Assembly (NCBI RefSeq): GCF_011927665.1
Contig: NZ_JAATJA010000002.1
Span: 124,001-188,000 of the forward strand
Direction: 5' to 3'
Source: Desulfobaculum xiamenense
Lineage (GTDB): Bacteria > Desulfobacterota > Desulfovibrionia > Desulfovibrionales > Desulfovibrionaceae
Length of the DNA stretch: 64,000 nucleotides
In this document: positions 50,311 through 60,909 of the stretch, in pieces
Position numbering within the stretch: position 1 is the first letter of the stretch
How the letters are laid out: each line of letters begins with the position of its first letter
Position numbers and translations under genes: made by a program
Notes under the pieces: model-generated
Seen by the model: the letters and a program-made list of their open reading frames with translations, nothing else
Database searches by the model: none
Told to the model about the DNA's origin: nothing

Positions 50311-50625
50311 GTGACGCACAAGTTCGCTGGAGACGTGGATCGGCAGGAGCGGCGAAGACTCCATGGGCGGCGGGACAACCGTCCGGAACTGCTGCGAGGG
50401 CTTGGCATGTTCGGGCTGGTGGGGTGGGCCGTGGCCGTCCCGGTGCTGGCCGGTGCCTTCATTGGCCTGTGGATCGATCTTTCGCGTCCGGGGCGCTATT
50501 CGTGGACGCTGATGCTTCTGGCGCTGGGGCTGTTCGTGGGCTGCGCCCACGCCGCCTACTGGGTGGGCAGGGAGCGCCGCTCCATTCTTCGCGACAAGGA
50601 GGAACGCGACCATGGGACCCACTGA
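50311..50625 (+). CDS. atpQ: N-ATPase accessory membrane subunit AtpQ
   Basis: A 104-residue protein from GTG 50311 with two membrane helices (~33-55 GMFGLVGWAVAVPVLAGAFIG; ~65-85 TLMLLALGLFVGCAHAAYW), an AtpI-like pattern. In N-ATPase operons this position is held by atpQ, an assembly or ion-handling factor. Assignment rests on position and helix layout. Confidence 0.82.
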   Translation: MTHKFAGDVDRQERRRLHGRRDNRPELLRGLGMFGLVGWAVAVPVLAGAFIGLWIDLSRPGRYSWTLMLLALGLFVGCAHAAYWVGRERRSILRDKEERDHGTH

Positions 50626-50892
50626 TCCCGCATCGCTGGCTCTGGCCCTTGGCTGGGGTGGACTGATCGGCGTGGTCTATTTCGGTGGGCTGTGGCTCAG
50701 CCTGCGCGGGCTCGCGGGCCGCGCCAGACCGCGCGCGGCCTTTGCCGCGGCCTATGTGGTGCGCCTGTCTCTCGCGCTGGCGGGCTTCTGGTCCGCTCTG
50801 GCGCTTGGGCCGCTGGCGCTTGCCGCGAGCATGGTCGGCTTCGTGGCCGTGCGAGGCGTCATGGTCCGCCGTCTGGGCGCGGGAGTGCGGGC

Positions 50893-50902
<10 letters not shown>
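50612..50902 (+). CDS. atpR: N-ATPase accessory membrane subunit AtpR
   Basis: A 96-residue, three-helix membrane protein (segments ~10-30, ~43-60, ~62-82) with RLSLALAGFW and GFVAVRGVMVRR. It overlaps atpQ by 14 bp and atpB by 10 bp. AtpR is specific to N-ATPases and is the best family marker of the operon besides gene order. Confidence 0.85.
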
Positions 50903-51881
<979 letters not shown>

Positions 51882-51940
51882 GGACCGTTGAACGGCGTGC
51901 GACGCGCAATGCCGCGTTGGCAGACAAAGGGAGAAACGGC

Positions 51941-52702
51941 GTGCTCATCGACTGGTTCACGGTAGTCGCGCAGATCGTGAATTTCCTGATTCTGATCTGG
52001 CTGCTCAAGCGTTTCCTGTACGGTCCCATTCTGCGGGCCGTGGACGCGCGGGAGGCGGCCGTGGCCGCGCGCGTGCGCGACGCCGAGGCCGCCCGCGAGG
52101 AGGCCAAGGCCCGCTCCGACGAGCTTCGGCGCGAGCGCGAGGCCTTCGAGGACGAGCGAAGCGTGCTCATGGAGCGGGCGCGGACCGAGGTGGAGGCGTG
52201 GCGCGAGCGCGCCGAGGAGCGCGTGCGCGGCGAGGTGGAAGCCCGGCGCGTGCGCTGGCTGGAGGCCCTCGACTCCGAACGCGCCGAGTTCGAGCGCGCG
52301 CTGGCCGAGCGCGTGGCCACGGAGGTGCTTGCCGTGTCACGGCGGGCGCTTTCGGACCTTGGGGACAGCGCGCTTGACGAGCGCATCGCCTCGGCCTTCC
52401 TGCGTGAGGTGCGCGCCGCCACGGACGCCCATGCGGCGGGAGCCGTGCGAGTGGGCACAGGAACCGAGGTCGGCGCGTCGGCGCGGACCATGGTCGATCA
52501 GGGACTTCGCGAGGTCTTCCCAAAGGTGACGGACGTTGCCTTCGTCCCCGTTCCGGAACTTGGCCTCGGCATGCGGCTTGAGACGGGGGACACGCGCCTG
52601 TGCTGGACGCTGGATGGTTATCTCGATGGGCTGGAGGAGCGGGTGCTTCGGACGCTGTCCGCCGTTTCCCGGCCGAAGGAGGCTCGACGTGAGCGGGAAT
52701 GA
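51941..52702 (+). CDS. atpF: N-ATPase b subunit (extended)
   Basis: A 253-residue b subunit from GTG 51941 with a GGGAG ribosome site. One N-terminal membrane helix ([19 protein letters not shown]), a long charged coiled coil rich in Glu, Arg and Ala to ~150, and a C-terminal globular part of ~90 residues. It is longer than the usual ~160 residues, and the operon has no delta gene; the extra C-terminal part may replace delta in binding alpha, as proposed for N-ATPases. Confidence 0.92.
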   Translation: MLIDWFTVVAQIVNFLILIWLLKRFLYGPILRAVDAREAAVAARVRDAEAAREEAKARSDELRREREAFEDERSVLMERARTEVEAWRERAEERVRGEVEARRVRWLEALDSERAEFERALAERVATEVLAVSRRALSDLGDSALDERIASAFLREVRAATDAHAAGAVRVGTGTEVGASARTMVDQGLREVFPKVTDVAFVPVPELGLGMRLETGDTRLCWTLDGYLDGLEERVLRTLSAVSRPKEARRERE

Positions 52703-54239
52703 GCGTTCCCTCGACGCCGCGCTCGATAGCGGGACGCAGGCCGTGTCCCGCGCCCTCGACGGCTACGAGTATGATTTGCACGCCGAGGAGGTGGGCCGCG
52801 TCATCGCCGTGGGCGAGGGTATCGCGTGGGCCGAGGGCCTCGGCGGCGTGGGCGCGGGCGAGATGGTGGTCCTTGGCGGTGCCGTGTCCGCGCTGGTCAT
52901 GGATATTCTGCCCGACAGGCTCGGTCTGGTCCTGCTGGACCCGGCCGGAGACCTTGCCGCCGGGGATGAGGCCGTGCGCACCGGGCGCGTGCTGGATGTC
53001 CCCGTGGGGCCACAGCTTTTGGGGCGGGTGGTGGACCCCCTCGGGCGGCCGCTGGACGGCGGCGGCCCCGTGGACGCTGCTGCCCGCTGGCCCGTGGAGC
53101 GCGAGGCTCCGCCCATCATGCACCGCGCGCCGGTGCAGCGTCCGCTGGAGACGGGCATCACCGTGGTCGACGCCCTCATCCCTGTGGGGCGCGGCCAGCG
53201 CGAGCTGATCCTTGGCGATCGGCAGACGGGCAAGACCTCGGTGGCCCTGTCCGCCATCCTGAATCAGCGTGGGCGTGAGTGTCTGTGCGTGTATTGCGCC
53301 GTGGGCCAGCGTAGTTCCAGCGTGGCGGGCGTGGTGGACACCCTGCGCGGGCAGGGCGCACTGGAATATACAGTGGTGGTCGTGGCCGAGGGCGGCGAGC
53401 AGCCGGGCCTCATCTATTCGGCTCCCTACGCGGCGGCGAGCATGGCCGAATATCTCATGGAGAACGGGCACGATGTGCTCGTGGTCTATGACGACCTCAC
53501 TCGCCATGCCGTGGCCTACCGCCAGTTGTCTCTGCTGCTGCGGCGGCCGCCGGGGCGCGAGGCCTATCCCGGCGACATCTTTTATCTGCATTCGCGGCTT
53601 CTGGAGCGGGCCACGCATCTGCGCGGCGAGTTTGGCGGCGGCTCCGTGACGGCGCTCCCGGTCATCGAGACCGAGGCCCAGAACATCGCGGCCTACATCC
53701 CGACCAACCTCATTTCCATCACCGACGGGCAGATCTACGTGAATCCCGACCTGTTCCGGAAGGGCCAGCTGCCCGCCGTGGATGTGGGACGTTCCGTGTC
53801 CCGCGTGGGCGGGCGGGCGCAGCACGCGGGATATCGCCGCGTGGCCGGAGATTTGCGTCTGTCATATTCGCAGTTTCAGGAACTGGAGGCCTTCGCCCGC
53901 TTCGGAACCCGCCTCGACGATGCCACGCGCCGTACGCTGGAGCATGGTCGACGCGTGCGCGAGTCGTTTCGGCAGGGGCGCTTCGAGCGGCTTCCCGCCA
54001 CGCGGCAGGTGGCGCTACTCTACGCAGTGACGCGTGGCGCGTTCGACGCCGTTGACGTCGCGGCCATGCCCGCCCTGCGTGAGCGTCTGGCCGATGCGCT
54101 GTCCGGACGTCCCGACGTGGAGGAGCGCCTGCTCGCCGCCGGAAAGGACGATGCCGTGTGGGGCGAGTTGGACCGCATCATCGACCGCGTCTTCGCCGAT
54201 GCGGCCCCGACCCCGGACGCCGGAAGCGGGGTGCCATGA
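52689..54239 (+). CDS. atpA: N-ATPase alpha subunit
   Basis: A 516-residue alpha subunit from GTG 52689 ([15 protein letters not shown]), overlapping atpF by 14 bp. Walker [44 protein letters not shown], and the C-terminal [14 protein letters not shown] segment identify the regulatory, non-catalytic nucleotide subunit. Confidence 0.94.
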   Translation: MSGNERSLDAALDSGTQAVSRALDGYEYDLHAEEVGRVIAVGEGIAWAEGLGGVGAGEMVVLGGAVSALVMDILPDRLGLVLLDPAGDLAAGDEAVRTGRVLDVPVGPQLLGRVVDPLGRPLDGGGPVDAAARWPVEREAPPIMHRAPVQRPLETGITVVDALIPVGRGQRELILGDRQTGKTSVALSAILNQRGRECLCVYCAVGQRSSSVAGVVDTLRGQGALEYTVVVVAEGGEQPGLIYSAPYAAASMAEYLMENGHDVLVVYDDLTRHAVAYRQLSLLLRRPPGREAYPGDIFYLHSRLLERATHLRGEFGGGSVTALPVIETEAQNIAAYIPTNLISITDGQIYVNPDLFRKGQLPAVDVGRSVSRVGGRAQHAGYRRVAGDLRLSYSQFQELEAFARFGTRLDDATRRTLEHGRRVRESFRQGRFERLPATRQVALLYAVTRGAFDAVDVAAMPALRERLADALSGRPDVEERLLAAGKDDAVWGELDRIIDRVFADAAPTPDAGSGVP

Positions 54240-55102
54240 TCACCCTCGAAGCCCTGGAGAAGCGCATCGCCACGGCGGGGAGCCTGCTCTCCGTGGTCAC
54301 GTCCATGAAGAATCTGGCTGCGGTGAACATGCGCCAGTTCGAGCGGGCCGTGGAGGCGCTGGATGCCTACGCAGGCATAAGCGACCAGTGCTGGCGCGTG
54401 CTCCTGCGTGGTGGCGGGTTGCGGCCCATGCCCGCGCGGGGGCGGGCCGTGTGTTTCGTGGTGGGGGCCGATCAGGGGCTGTGCGGCACCTTCAACGAGG
54501 CCGTGGCGTTGCGGGCGTTGGAGGTGGCATCGGAACTCGACGCTTCGGACGGCGTGGACATGTGGGCGTCGGGCGAGCGGGTGGTGGCCGCACTGGCCGA
54601 CGCGGGACGCGCCGTGCCCGTGAACGTCGCCCAGCCCGCCGGTCTGGCGGGCATCGCTACGGCTGCCATGGCCGCCGTGCGTGCCCTGCCCGAGCAGCCG
54701 GGGCCGCTGGTTGTGGTGCACAACGCCCCTGCGCAGGGTGGCGGCTTCGCCACGCAGGTTCTGCACGTCCTGCCGCTCGACGCCGCATGGCTTGAGGAGC
54801 ACCGCGCCACGGGTTGGCCCCGGCGCAACCTGCCCATGTCCGGCCTGCCCCGGCGTGAGTTCTTCGCCCATCTCTTCGGGCAGTACCTGTTCATTTCGCT
54901 CTATCGCGCCTTCGGGCGCTCCATGGCCGCCGAGAACGCCGCGCGTCTCGCCTCTATGCAGCGGGCCGAGAAGAACATTGAGGAGATGCGCGACGAACTG
55001 TCCATGCGCCACCGCGAACTGCGTCAGTACATGATCACGGCCGAACTGCTGGAGGTCGCGGCGGGTTTCGAGGCCCTGCTTGGCGATGCCACCGCCGTGT
55101 GA
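54236..55102 (+). CDS. atpG: N-ATPase gamma subunit
   Basis: A 288-residue gamma subunit, the rotor shaft. The N-terminal helix ([20 protein letters not shown] then [10 protein letters not shown]) and the C-terminal helix ([21 protein letters not shown]) are conserved, with [14 protein letters not shown] in the Rossmann-like middle. Four-base overlap with atpA. It is the last gene of the operon. Confidence 0.92.
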   Translation: MITLEALEKRIATAGSLLSVVTSMKNLAAVNMRQFERAVEALDAYAGISDQCWRVLLRGGGLRPMPARGRAVCFVVGADQGLCGTFNEAVALRALEVASELDASDGVDMWASGERVVAALADAGRAVPVNVAQPAGLAGIATAAMAAVRALPEQPGPLVVVHNAPAQGGGFATQVLHVLPLDAAWLEEHRATGWPRRNLPMSGLPRREFFAHLFGQYLFISLYRAFGRSMAAENAARLASMQRAEKNIEEMRDELSMRHRELRQYMITAELLEVAAGFEALLGDATAV

Positions 55103-55110
55103 CGCAGACG

Positions 55111-55143
55111 AAAAGACCCCCGACGCGCGAGGCGACGGGGGCC
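55111..55143. terminator. Bidirectional stem-loop between convergent genes
   Basis: A CCCCCG/CGGGGG stem (55117-55122 with 55136-55141) with an internal GC-rich arm lies between atpG and the convergent gene at 55169. On the minus strand it is followed by TTTT, so it is a proper terminator mainly in that direction. Confidence 0.6.
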
Positions 55144-55168
55144 AAAAACTTCCGAATCTACGGGCTAC

Positions 55169-55651
55169 TTACTGGACGGCGTCCTGCGAGCCCACGTCCG
55201 TCAGGCGCGAGAGGTAATCCTTCACCTCGTCGCTTCCCTTCCACGACTCGAAGGCGGTCATCCATTCCCCGAAATCCATGTACTCTTCGTCGAGCACGGA
55301 CTCGTGTCCCTGCATCCACAGGCCGAAGAGGTACATTTCGAGCTTCAGCTCCTTGGTGTCGAAGGTCTTGTCCACCAGTCCCGGAGGGTACTTGGTGCCG
55401 TCGTAGATGGTTGCGACGTGGGCACAGACCTCGGTGCACGAGCGCTGGTAGTCGATGAGGCTTCCGTCGTAGCGCTTGGCCAGTTCGAAGAGATGGGGAA
55501 ACTTCTGCTCGACGTCGGCGAGAGTGTCGGCGGGAATGCCGATGCGCAGGGCTTCGCCCTCTTCGGCTTCGATGAAGTAGAACCGCAGCCAGTTCTCGAA
55601 TTTCATGACTTCCGCCACGTCGGCCACGGCGTGATTGAGCGTGCTCGCCAT
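55169..55651 (-). CDS. Small soluble protein of unknown function
   Basis: A 160-residue acidic protein. ATG 55651 (MASTLNHAVADVAEVMKF) is preferred to upstream in-frame codons for its normal-looking N-terminus. It appears mostly helical, with no signal peptide, no membrane segment and three aromatic-rich patches (ENWLRFYFIEAEEGE, LYLFGLWMQGHE-like segment, EWMTAFESW). Two Cys lie in RSCTEVCAH. No family recognised. Monocistronic with its own terminator. Confidence 0.65.
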   Translation of the reverse strand: MASTLNHAVADVAEVMKFENWLRFYFIEAEEGEALRIGIPADTLADVEQKFPHLFELAKRYDGSLIDYQRSCTEVCAHVATIYDGTKYPPGLVDKTFDTKELKLEMYLFGLWMQGHESVLDEEYMDFGEWMTAFESWKGSDEVKDYLSRLTDVGSQDAVQ

Positions 55652-55829
55652 AGTGCTTATGCCTCCATTCCGGTCAGGGATTGCGTTGTGCAGAAGTTCA
55701 CAAGTAGGCATCCGGACGGTCGGCGTCAAGGGCAATGTGCCCGTCCCGCAACCTCAATTGGTCGTGTTGGCGCTGTGGCTGGGCGTATCGTTCGTGGATG
55801 GGTGCGAGACGTAGGCTCCATGGCCGTGC

Positions 55830-56066
55830 CGTATCGTTCATTGCCACATGCAAGCCGATAGCTCCGCCGACCAAGGGGCCGCTGGCCCCTTGGAACCCCG
55901 ATGAGGCGATGGACGTGGTCGCCGTTGGCGCGCGTTGCGGCTTTTATTCAACAATTCCAATATGTAAGGATTCTCAAGGGAATTATTCCCTTGAGCGGGG
56001 TCCGGGGCAGCGCCCCGGCCGCCGGAGGCGAACATTTCGTCCGTGCCCGGCCGCCGGAGGCCATAC
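55830..56066 (+). repeat. Structured dispersed repeat, copy D
   Basis: Same orientation as copy A and with the same left end (CGTATCGTTCATTGCC). Hairpins: perfect CCAAGGGGCC-GCT-GGCCCCTTGG (~55872-55894), CTCAAGGGAA-TTA-TTCCCTTGAG (~55975-55997), and CCGGGGC-AGC-GCCCCGG (~56003-56019). The GCCGCCGGAGGC end motif occurs twice. The flanking 55652-55829 stretch holds no gene, only a second CGTATCGTTCGT string near 55788. Confidence 0.87.
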
Positions 56067-56099
56067 CCGCCATGCGACTCACGTCGTCACGCAGGGCGT

Positions 56100-57119
56100 T
56101 TAGGCCAGATGGCAGGCGACGAAGTGGCCGGGGGCGACTTCGCGCCACTCGGGCATGCTGCGGGAGCACGTGTCCACGGCCTGCGGGCAGCGGGGGTGGA
56201 AGGGGCATCCCGGCGGCGGGGTGATGGGGCTTGGGATGTCGCCGCCGACGCGCTCTGTGCCGCCGCGCGCCTCGGGATCGGGCACGGGCACGGCGTGGAG
56301 CAGGGCGCGGGTGTAGGGGTGGCGGGGTGCGGCGTAGAGGGTCTGCCTGTCGGCCAGCTCCATGAGCCTGCCGAGGTACATCACGGCCACCCTGTCGCTC
56401 ACATAGCCCACCACGGCGAGGTCGTGCGAGATGAAGACGAGGGTCAGGTTCAGGCGGTCCTGCAATTCCTGCAACAGATTGATGACCTGCGCCTGAATGG
56501 AGACGTCCAGCGCGGAGACGGGTTCGTCGCAGACCACGCAGTCCGGGTTGAGGGCGAGGGCGCGGGCGATGGCCACGCGCTGGCGCTGCCCGCCGGAGAA
56601 TTCGTGCGGGTAGCGGGCCGCGTGCTCGGGGCGTAGCCCCACGAGGCCCAAGAGCTCGCTGACGCGCCGTGCCCGGTCGGCGCGGGGCATGCCGTGGATG
56701 GCCAGCGCCTCGCCGACCGTCGCGCCGATGCTGCGGCGTGGATTGAGCGAGGAGAAGGGGTCCTGAAAGATCATCTGCATCCGGTGCGGGTAGCCTTTGA
56801 GAAAGGCGTGGTCCGCCTGCCAGATGTCCTGCCCGTCCACCAGGATGCGGCCCTCGGTGGGGCGCTCCAGCCGCAGCAGCAGACGGGCGAGGGTGGACTT
56901 GCCACAGCCCGATTCGCCGACGAGGCCGATGGTTTCGCCGCGAAGCACGCAGAGGTCCATGCCGTCCACGGCGTGGACGACGCCGCGCGTGGTGCCGAGG
57001 GGGCCGCCCTGCACGGGGTAGTGCTTCTTCAGGCGTTCGATGCGGATGAAGTCGTCGATGGCTGTTCTCCCTTGGGCTGCTTGGGCAGGGCCCCGGTGCG
57101 GTTCCTGATGGGCACGCAT
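56100..57119 (-). CDS. Oligopeptide/dipeptide ABC transporter ATPase (OppF/DppF type)
   Basis: A 339-residue ABC ATPase: Walker [15 protein letters not shown], the Q-loop in [15 protein letters not shown] (the run typical of OppF/DppF), signature [16 protein letters not shown], Walker [15 protein letters not shown], and the C-terminal oligopeptide extension with cysteines ([14 protein letters not shown]). No permease, binding protein or OppD partner is adjacent; its neighbours are a repeat element and a zinc-type binding protein. The start is uncertain: ATG 57119 gives ~25 unconserved residues before the family start at [13 protein letters not shown]. Confidence 0.85.
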   Translation of the reverse strand: MRAHQEPHRGPAQAAQGRTAIDDFIRIERLKKHYPVQGGPLGTTRGVVHAVDGMDLCVLRGETIGLVGESGCGKSTLARLLLRLERPTEGRILVDGQDIWQADHAFLKGYPHRMQMIFQDPFSSLNPRRSIGATVGEALAIHGMPRADRARRVSELLGLVGLRPEHAARYPHEFSGGQRQRVAIARALALNPDCVVCDEPVSALDVSIQAQVINLLQELQDRLNLTLVFISHDLAVVGYVSDRVAVMYLGRLMELADRQTLYAAPRHPYTRALLHAVPVPDPEARGGTERVGGDIPSPITPPPGCPFHPRCPQAVDTCSRSMPEWREVAPGHFVACHLA

Positions 57120-57135
57120 GGTGCAGTGTCGCGCG

Positions 57136-58065
57136 TCAAAAGGCAAGGGCGTCGGCGGGCCGCAGTGCGCCGTGGAACGCACGCGCCACGCAGCGCATGT
57201 TGGACAGCCAGTCGTGCGCCAGCGGGTCCGCCGGGACGACCTGCCCGTCGATGCCACGGGCGATGGCCTCCACGCCGCGCCGCGAGAACTGCGGCTGTAC
57301 GAAGATGACGTGGACACCCGCCGTGCGGGCGCTTTGCACAAGGTGCGCGAGGTCGCTCGGCGAAGGCTCGCGGCCGTCTTGCTCCACGGCGATCTGGCGC
57401 AGGCCGTAGTCGCGGGCGAAGTAGCCCCACGAGGGATGGAAGACCATGAACGCGCAACGTCCGTCGGCATTGGCGGGGGCCGCGCAGTCCGGCGGCAGCG
57501 TGGCGAAGAGGGACGTCAGTTCGTTGTCCAGCGCGGTGATGTCGTCGGCCAGCGCCCGGTGCTGCGCCGCGTAGTATTCGGCGTGATCGGGGTCGATGGT
57601 GGCGAGCTCGTCGCGGATGATGTCGGCCATGATCAGCGCGTTGCGCGGCGAGAGCCAGACGTGCGGGTCCATGTGCTCGCCGTCGTGGCCGTGGTGCCCA
57701 TGGCCCTCGTGGTGGTGCCCGGAGATGGGGATGCGCTCCAGCCCGGCGGCAAGGTCCACGATGCGCATGCGCGGGTTGGCGGAGGCGAAGCGCGGCAGCC
57801 ATGCCGCCTCGAAGGGCACGCCGATGGCGAGGTAGAGGTCCGCCTTGGCGAGGCGCGCCATCTGGCCGGGCTTGGGATCGTAGGAATGAGGCTGAGCGCC
57901 GGGGGGCACCATGACCTGCACATCCACGTGCCCGCCGCCGATGCGTTCGACGAAGTAGCGTTCCGGAAGGATGCTGACTGAAACGTGCACGGGGCCGCCG
58001 AAGGCGGGGGCGGTCCATGCCGCGCACAGGACGAGGCAGACGAGAAGCGTGTTCCAAAGGCGCAT
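57136..58065 (-). CDS. ZnuA-like metal-binding periplasmic protein
   Basis: A 309-residue cluster A-I substrate-binding protein with signal peptide (MRLWNTLLVCLVLCAAWTAPAFG). His residues of the metal site are visible in QPHSYDP, in HMDPHVWLSP and in FHPSWGYFA; between the first two lies a His-rich loop (SGHHHEGHGHHGHDGEH) typical of zinc-type ZnuA. ATG 58065 is used for spacing from AAGGAGA, though an ATG six bases upstream exists. Cognate znuB/znuC genes are missing here. Confidence 0.88.
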   Translation of the reverse strand: MRLWNTLLVCLVLCAAWTAPAFGGPVHVSVSILPERYFVERIGGGHVDVQVMVPPGAQPHSYDPKPGQMARLAKADLYLAIGVPFEAAWLPRFASANPRMRIVDLAAGLERIPISGHHHEGHGHHGHDGEHMDPHVWLSPRNALIMADIIRDELATIDPDHAEYYAAQHRALADDITALDNELTSLFATLPPDCAAPANADGRCAFMVFHPSWGYFARDYGLRQIAVEQDGREPSPSDLAHLVQSARTAGVHVIFVQPQFSRRGVEAIARGIDGQVVPADPLAHDWLSNMRCVARAFHGALRPADALAF

Positions 58066-58154
58066 GATCATTCTCCTTGCCCCCGGTCTATCCCCCCGTG
58101 GCCCGCTCCTGTCAATGATTGGCGCAGAATGCCCGGCCCGCGTCGGGGCATTGT

Positions 58155-58901
58155 CTACATGTACCACCGCCAGCTGCGTCCGGCCATGTAGAGGTCGCGC
58201 AGGGTCTCAATGCCGCCGGAGCGCAGTTTCTTGACCAGAAACAGGAAGAGATAGGCGGTCTGCATGGCGTCGTGGAAGGCGTTGTGCTGGTCGAAGGCGG
58301 GCAGGCCGAAGCTGCGTGACAGGTCGCCCAGCTGGTAGGACACGCGCGAATCGAACTGGTCGTAGTAGTTTTCCCAGCGTTCCTGTCGGTAGACTTGTGC
58401 GAGGCGCATGGTGTCCACGCAGGGCGTGCGCAGTCTGCCGCCGAGGATGTCCAGCGATGCGCGGTTGAGGAAGGACATGTCGAGACCCACGTTGTGCCCC
58501 ACGATGAGCGAGTCCCCGAGGAAGTCGAGCAGGCTCGGAAACACCTCGCGCAGGCGTGGAGCGCCTTCCAGCATCTGCGGGGTGATGCGGTGGATCATGG
58601 TTGCCACCTTGGGTACGCGTCCGCGTGGCGCCACGAGGGTGTAGAAGCTGTCCGCCGTGATGGTCAGCCCCCGGATGCGCACCGCGCCGATGGACACGAT
58701 CTCGTCCGTGCGCGGCGAGAGTCCGGTCAGTTCCGTGTCGAGCACCGTGAATTCGTACTCTGCAAGGGGCCGGTCCTGATCGAGGCTCGCGAAGCGCTCG
58801 CGGTTTTGTGCGAGGGCGGGGTGCGTCGTCTCGCCGCGCAGCAGGGCGAGCAGGCGTGCCCATGGAGTCGGTGTGTTTCGTCGGCTGGCGTGCATGCGCA
58901 T
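58155..58901 (-). CDS. DEDDh 3'-5' exonuclease (DnaQ/PolC-epsilon type)
   Basis: A 248-residue exonuclease: Exo I VLDTELTGLSP (D-x-E), Exo II IVGHNVGLDMSF, and Exo III in NAFHDAMQTAYLF, so all DEDDh acidic residues and the His are present. In many proteobacteria such a gene lies next to DUF294/CBS and acetate symporter genes, as here. ATG 58901 was chosen because it follows the upstream stop by 7 bp; longer (58934) and shorter (58895) starts are possible. Confidence 0.87.
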   Translation of the reverse strand: MRMHASRRNTPTPWARLLALLRGETTHPALAQNRERFASLDQDRPLAEYEFTVLDTELTGLSPRTDEIVSIGAVRIRGLTITADSFYTLVAPRGRVPKVATMIHRITPQMLEGAPRLREVFPSLLDFLGDSLIVGHNVGLDMSFLNRASLDILGGRLRTPCVDTMRLAQVYRQERWENYYDQFDSRVSYQLGDLSRSFGLPAFDQHNAFHDAMQTAYLFLFLVKKLRSGGIETLRDLYMAGRSWRWYM

Positions 58902-58908
58902 TTCCCCG

Positions 58909-60831
58909 TCAGGCCACGTTGAGGCGAAAGACATCGCGGATGAAGCCCTGAAGGCCGGAGATGACGGTGAAGGCCTCCTTGAGGGTCTTCTTTTCCAGTT
59001 CCGAGAGAGCGTCGGGGCGCACGCGGTTGTCCGGCTCGCGGCCCTCGCGAATCTGGCGCATCTGATGCACGAGGCGAAGCTGCATCAGGAACTCGTAGGC
59101 TTCGGCGGCCTCGGAGGCGAGGTCCGCCGCGATGTGCCCGCCCTCGGCCAGCAGGTGTAGCCTATCGAGGGTGTTGGTTTCGGCGATGGCGTGGCGCAGG
59201 GCGAAGAGCCGCGCGAAGTCCACGAAGGGCACGAGGCCGCGCGTCTTGAGGTCCAGCGTGTCCTTGTGCTCGCCGTCCTTCTCCACGATGAAGCTGCGAA
59301 AGAACGACAGCGGCGGGCGCGCGGCGAGGCAATCCCGCGCCAGATGCCGCAGGAATACGCCCTCGCGCGATGCGTGGGCCGTGACGTGCCGCCGCAGGGC
59401 CTCGCCCAGTTCCGTGTGGCCGTAGCCGGGGCGGAAGTCGAAGAAGATGGTGGCGTTGAGCACCTCGCGCGGTTCCGGCAGAATGAGCATGCCCTCGAAG
59501 AAGTCCCGGAAACGGGCGAAGGGCATGCGCCATTGCGGGTTGGAGGCCATCATGCCGCCGGGGCAGGGCGGATAGCCGCAGCGCCCCAGATGTTCGATGG
59601 CCTCTGCGCTGAAGGCCGCGAAGTAGGCCTCCGCCCGCGCGGCTTCCTCCGCGTCGGCCGGGTCGCCGTGGATGAGGGCGTTGTCCTGATCGGTGTGGAA
59701 GGTCTGCTCGCGGCGTCCCTCGCTGCCCATGAGCATCCAGCAGAAGGGCACCGGCGGCGGACCCATGCGGTCCTGAAGCATGGTCAGGAGCTTTTCGAGG
59801 ATGAGGTCGTTCAGCACGGTGATCATGCGCGTGATGTTTCCGGCCTTGGCTCCCTCCTCGATGAGCGAGCCGACCACCAGCGGCACCTTTTGCGACAGGG
59901 GATGAAGGCCTTCGAGGGTCCGTTGGGCCACGATCTCGCGGAACAGGGACACCGGGGAGCGCCCCTGAAGGACCATGATGTCGTGCGAGGTGACCATGCC
60001 CGTCACCCGCCCCTCGCGCAGCACGGCCAGATGGTGGATCTGGCGGGCCATCATCGAAAGCAGCGCGTCGAAGCACATGTCGCGGTGGCTGGCCGTGACC
60101 AGCGGGGCGCTCATGATGAATTCCACGGGTGCGGCGGGGTCTTCGCCCTCGGCCACGGCGCGGCGCAGGTCCTTGTCCGTGACGATGCCCGCCGGGCTGC
60201 CGTCGGGTGCCGTCACCAGAAGCGAGCCGATGCCCTCGGCCATCATGATCGCCGCCGCGTCGCGGACGCTGCGGCCCGATTCGATGGCCAGCGGCTCGCG
60301 GTGCACGATGTCCCCCAGCCGGGTCGAGAACAGGGTGAGCGGGCTGTCGGCGCACAGGTCCGCGTGCTGGCGGCGTAGCTCCGAGAAGGCGCGCGAGACG
60401 TAGTGCTCCGAAAGGTTCTTCAGAAAGTGGCGGGACACGGCGGGGTGCGTCTCCACCAGCCGTCGGAATTCGGCCGCGGGCATGCGGAAGACGAAGGTGT
60501 CCTCGATGGTGTCCGCCGTGAGGCTGGCCGGGGCGTTGCGGATGATGCCGAGTGCCCCCACGATACCGCCCTCGCCGCGATAGTCTACAAGCCGGTCCTC
60601 GCCCTGTTCCTGCATGAGATAGAGCTTCACCCCGCCGCGTTGGATGATGAGCAGGTGTTCGACCGTGGTCTTGCCCTGCGTGAGCAGGCGCGTTCCCTTG
60701 GGCTGGAAGTCGATGGTGCAGGTGCGGGCGAGGGCCGCGAGGGTGGCGTCGTCCAGCTCCGAGAAGGGCAGGACGCGCTTCAGGAAGGGGATGATTTCCG
60801 CAGGCTGCGCGGCAAAGACGTCGTCGTGCAT
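58909..60831 (-). CDS. cNMP-CBS-DUF294 putative nucleotidyltransferase
   Basis: A 640-residue cytoplasmic protein: cyclic-nucleotide-binding-like domain (~15-140), two CBS motifs (~165-290, with GIGSLLVTAPDGSPAGIVTDKDL), a DUF294 nucleotidyltransferase with GSEGRREQTFHTDQDNALI (~375-395), and the DUF294 C-terminal helical domain (~470-640). The GS...D-x-D pattern supports nucleotidyl transfer, as in GlnD-like enzymes; the substrate is unknown. It sits 78 bp after the symporter gene and is a known companion of it. Confidence 0.9.
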   Translation of the reverse strand: MHDDVFAAQPAEIIPFLKRVLPFSELDDATLAALARTCTIDFQPKGTRLLTQGKTTVEHLLIIQRGGVKLYLMQEQGEDRLVDYRGEGGIVGALGIIRNAPASLTADTIEDTFVFRMPAAEFRRLVETHPAVSRHFLKNLSEHYVSRAFSELRRQHADLCADSPLTLFSTRLGDIVHREPLAIESGRSVRDAAAIMMAEGIGSLLVTAPDGSPAGIVTDKDLRRAVAEGEDPAAPVEFIMSAPLVTASHRDMCFDALLSMMARQIHHLAVLREGRVTGMVTSHDIMVLQGRSPVSLFREIVAQRTLEGLHPLSQKVPLVVGSLIEEGAKAGNITRMITVLNDLILEKLLTMLQDRMGPPPVPFCWMLMGSEGRREQTFHTDQDNALIHGDPADAEEAARAEAYFAAFSAEAIEHLGRCGYPPCPGGMMASNPQWRMPFARFRDFFEGMLILPEPREVLNATIFFDFRPGYGHTELGEALRRHVTAHASREGVFLRHLARDCLAARPPLSFFRSFIVEKDGEHKDTLDLKTRGLVPFVDFARLFALRHAIAETNTLDRLHLLAEGGHIAADLASEAAEAYEFLMQLRLVHQMRQIREGREPDNRVRPDALSELEKKTLKEAFTVISGLQGFIRDVFRLNVA

Positions 60832-60873
60832 GGTGACCTCGCGGGCTTTGGGGCGTGCCGCTCGGCGTGGTGT

Positions 60874-60901
60874 CCCCCGGGAGGCGGCACCCTCCCGGGG
60901 G
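60874..60901 (-). terminator. Stem-loop between symporter and DUF294 genes
   Basis: A perfect 11-bp stem (60874-60884 with 60891-60901) lies 8 bp after the symporter stop. No T-run, so partial termination or mRNA protection is likely, with the symporter expressed above the downstream genes. Confidence 0.6.
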
Positions 60902-60909
60902 AATCGCGA

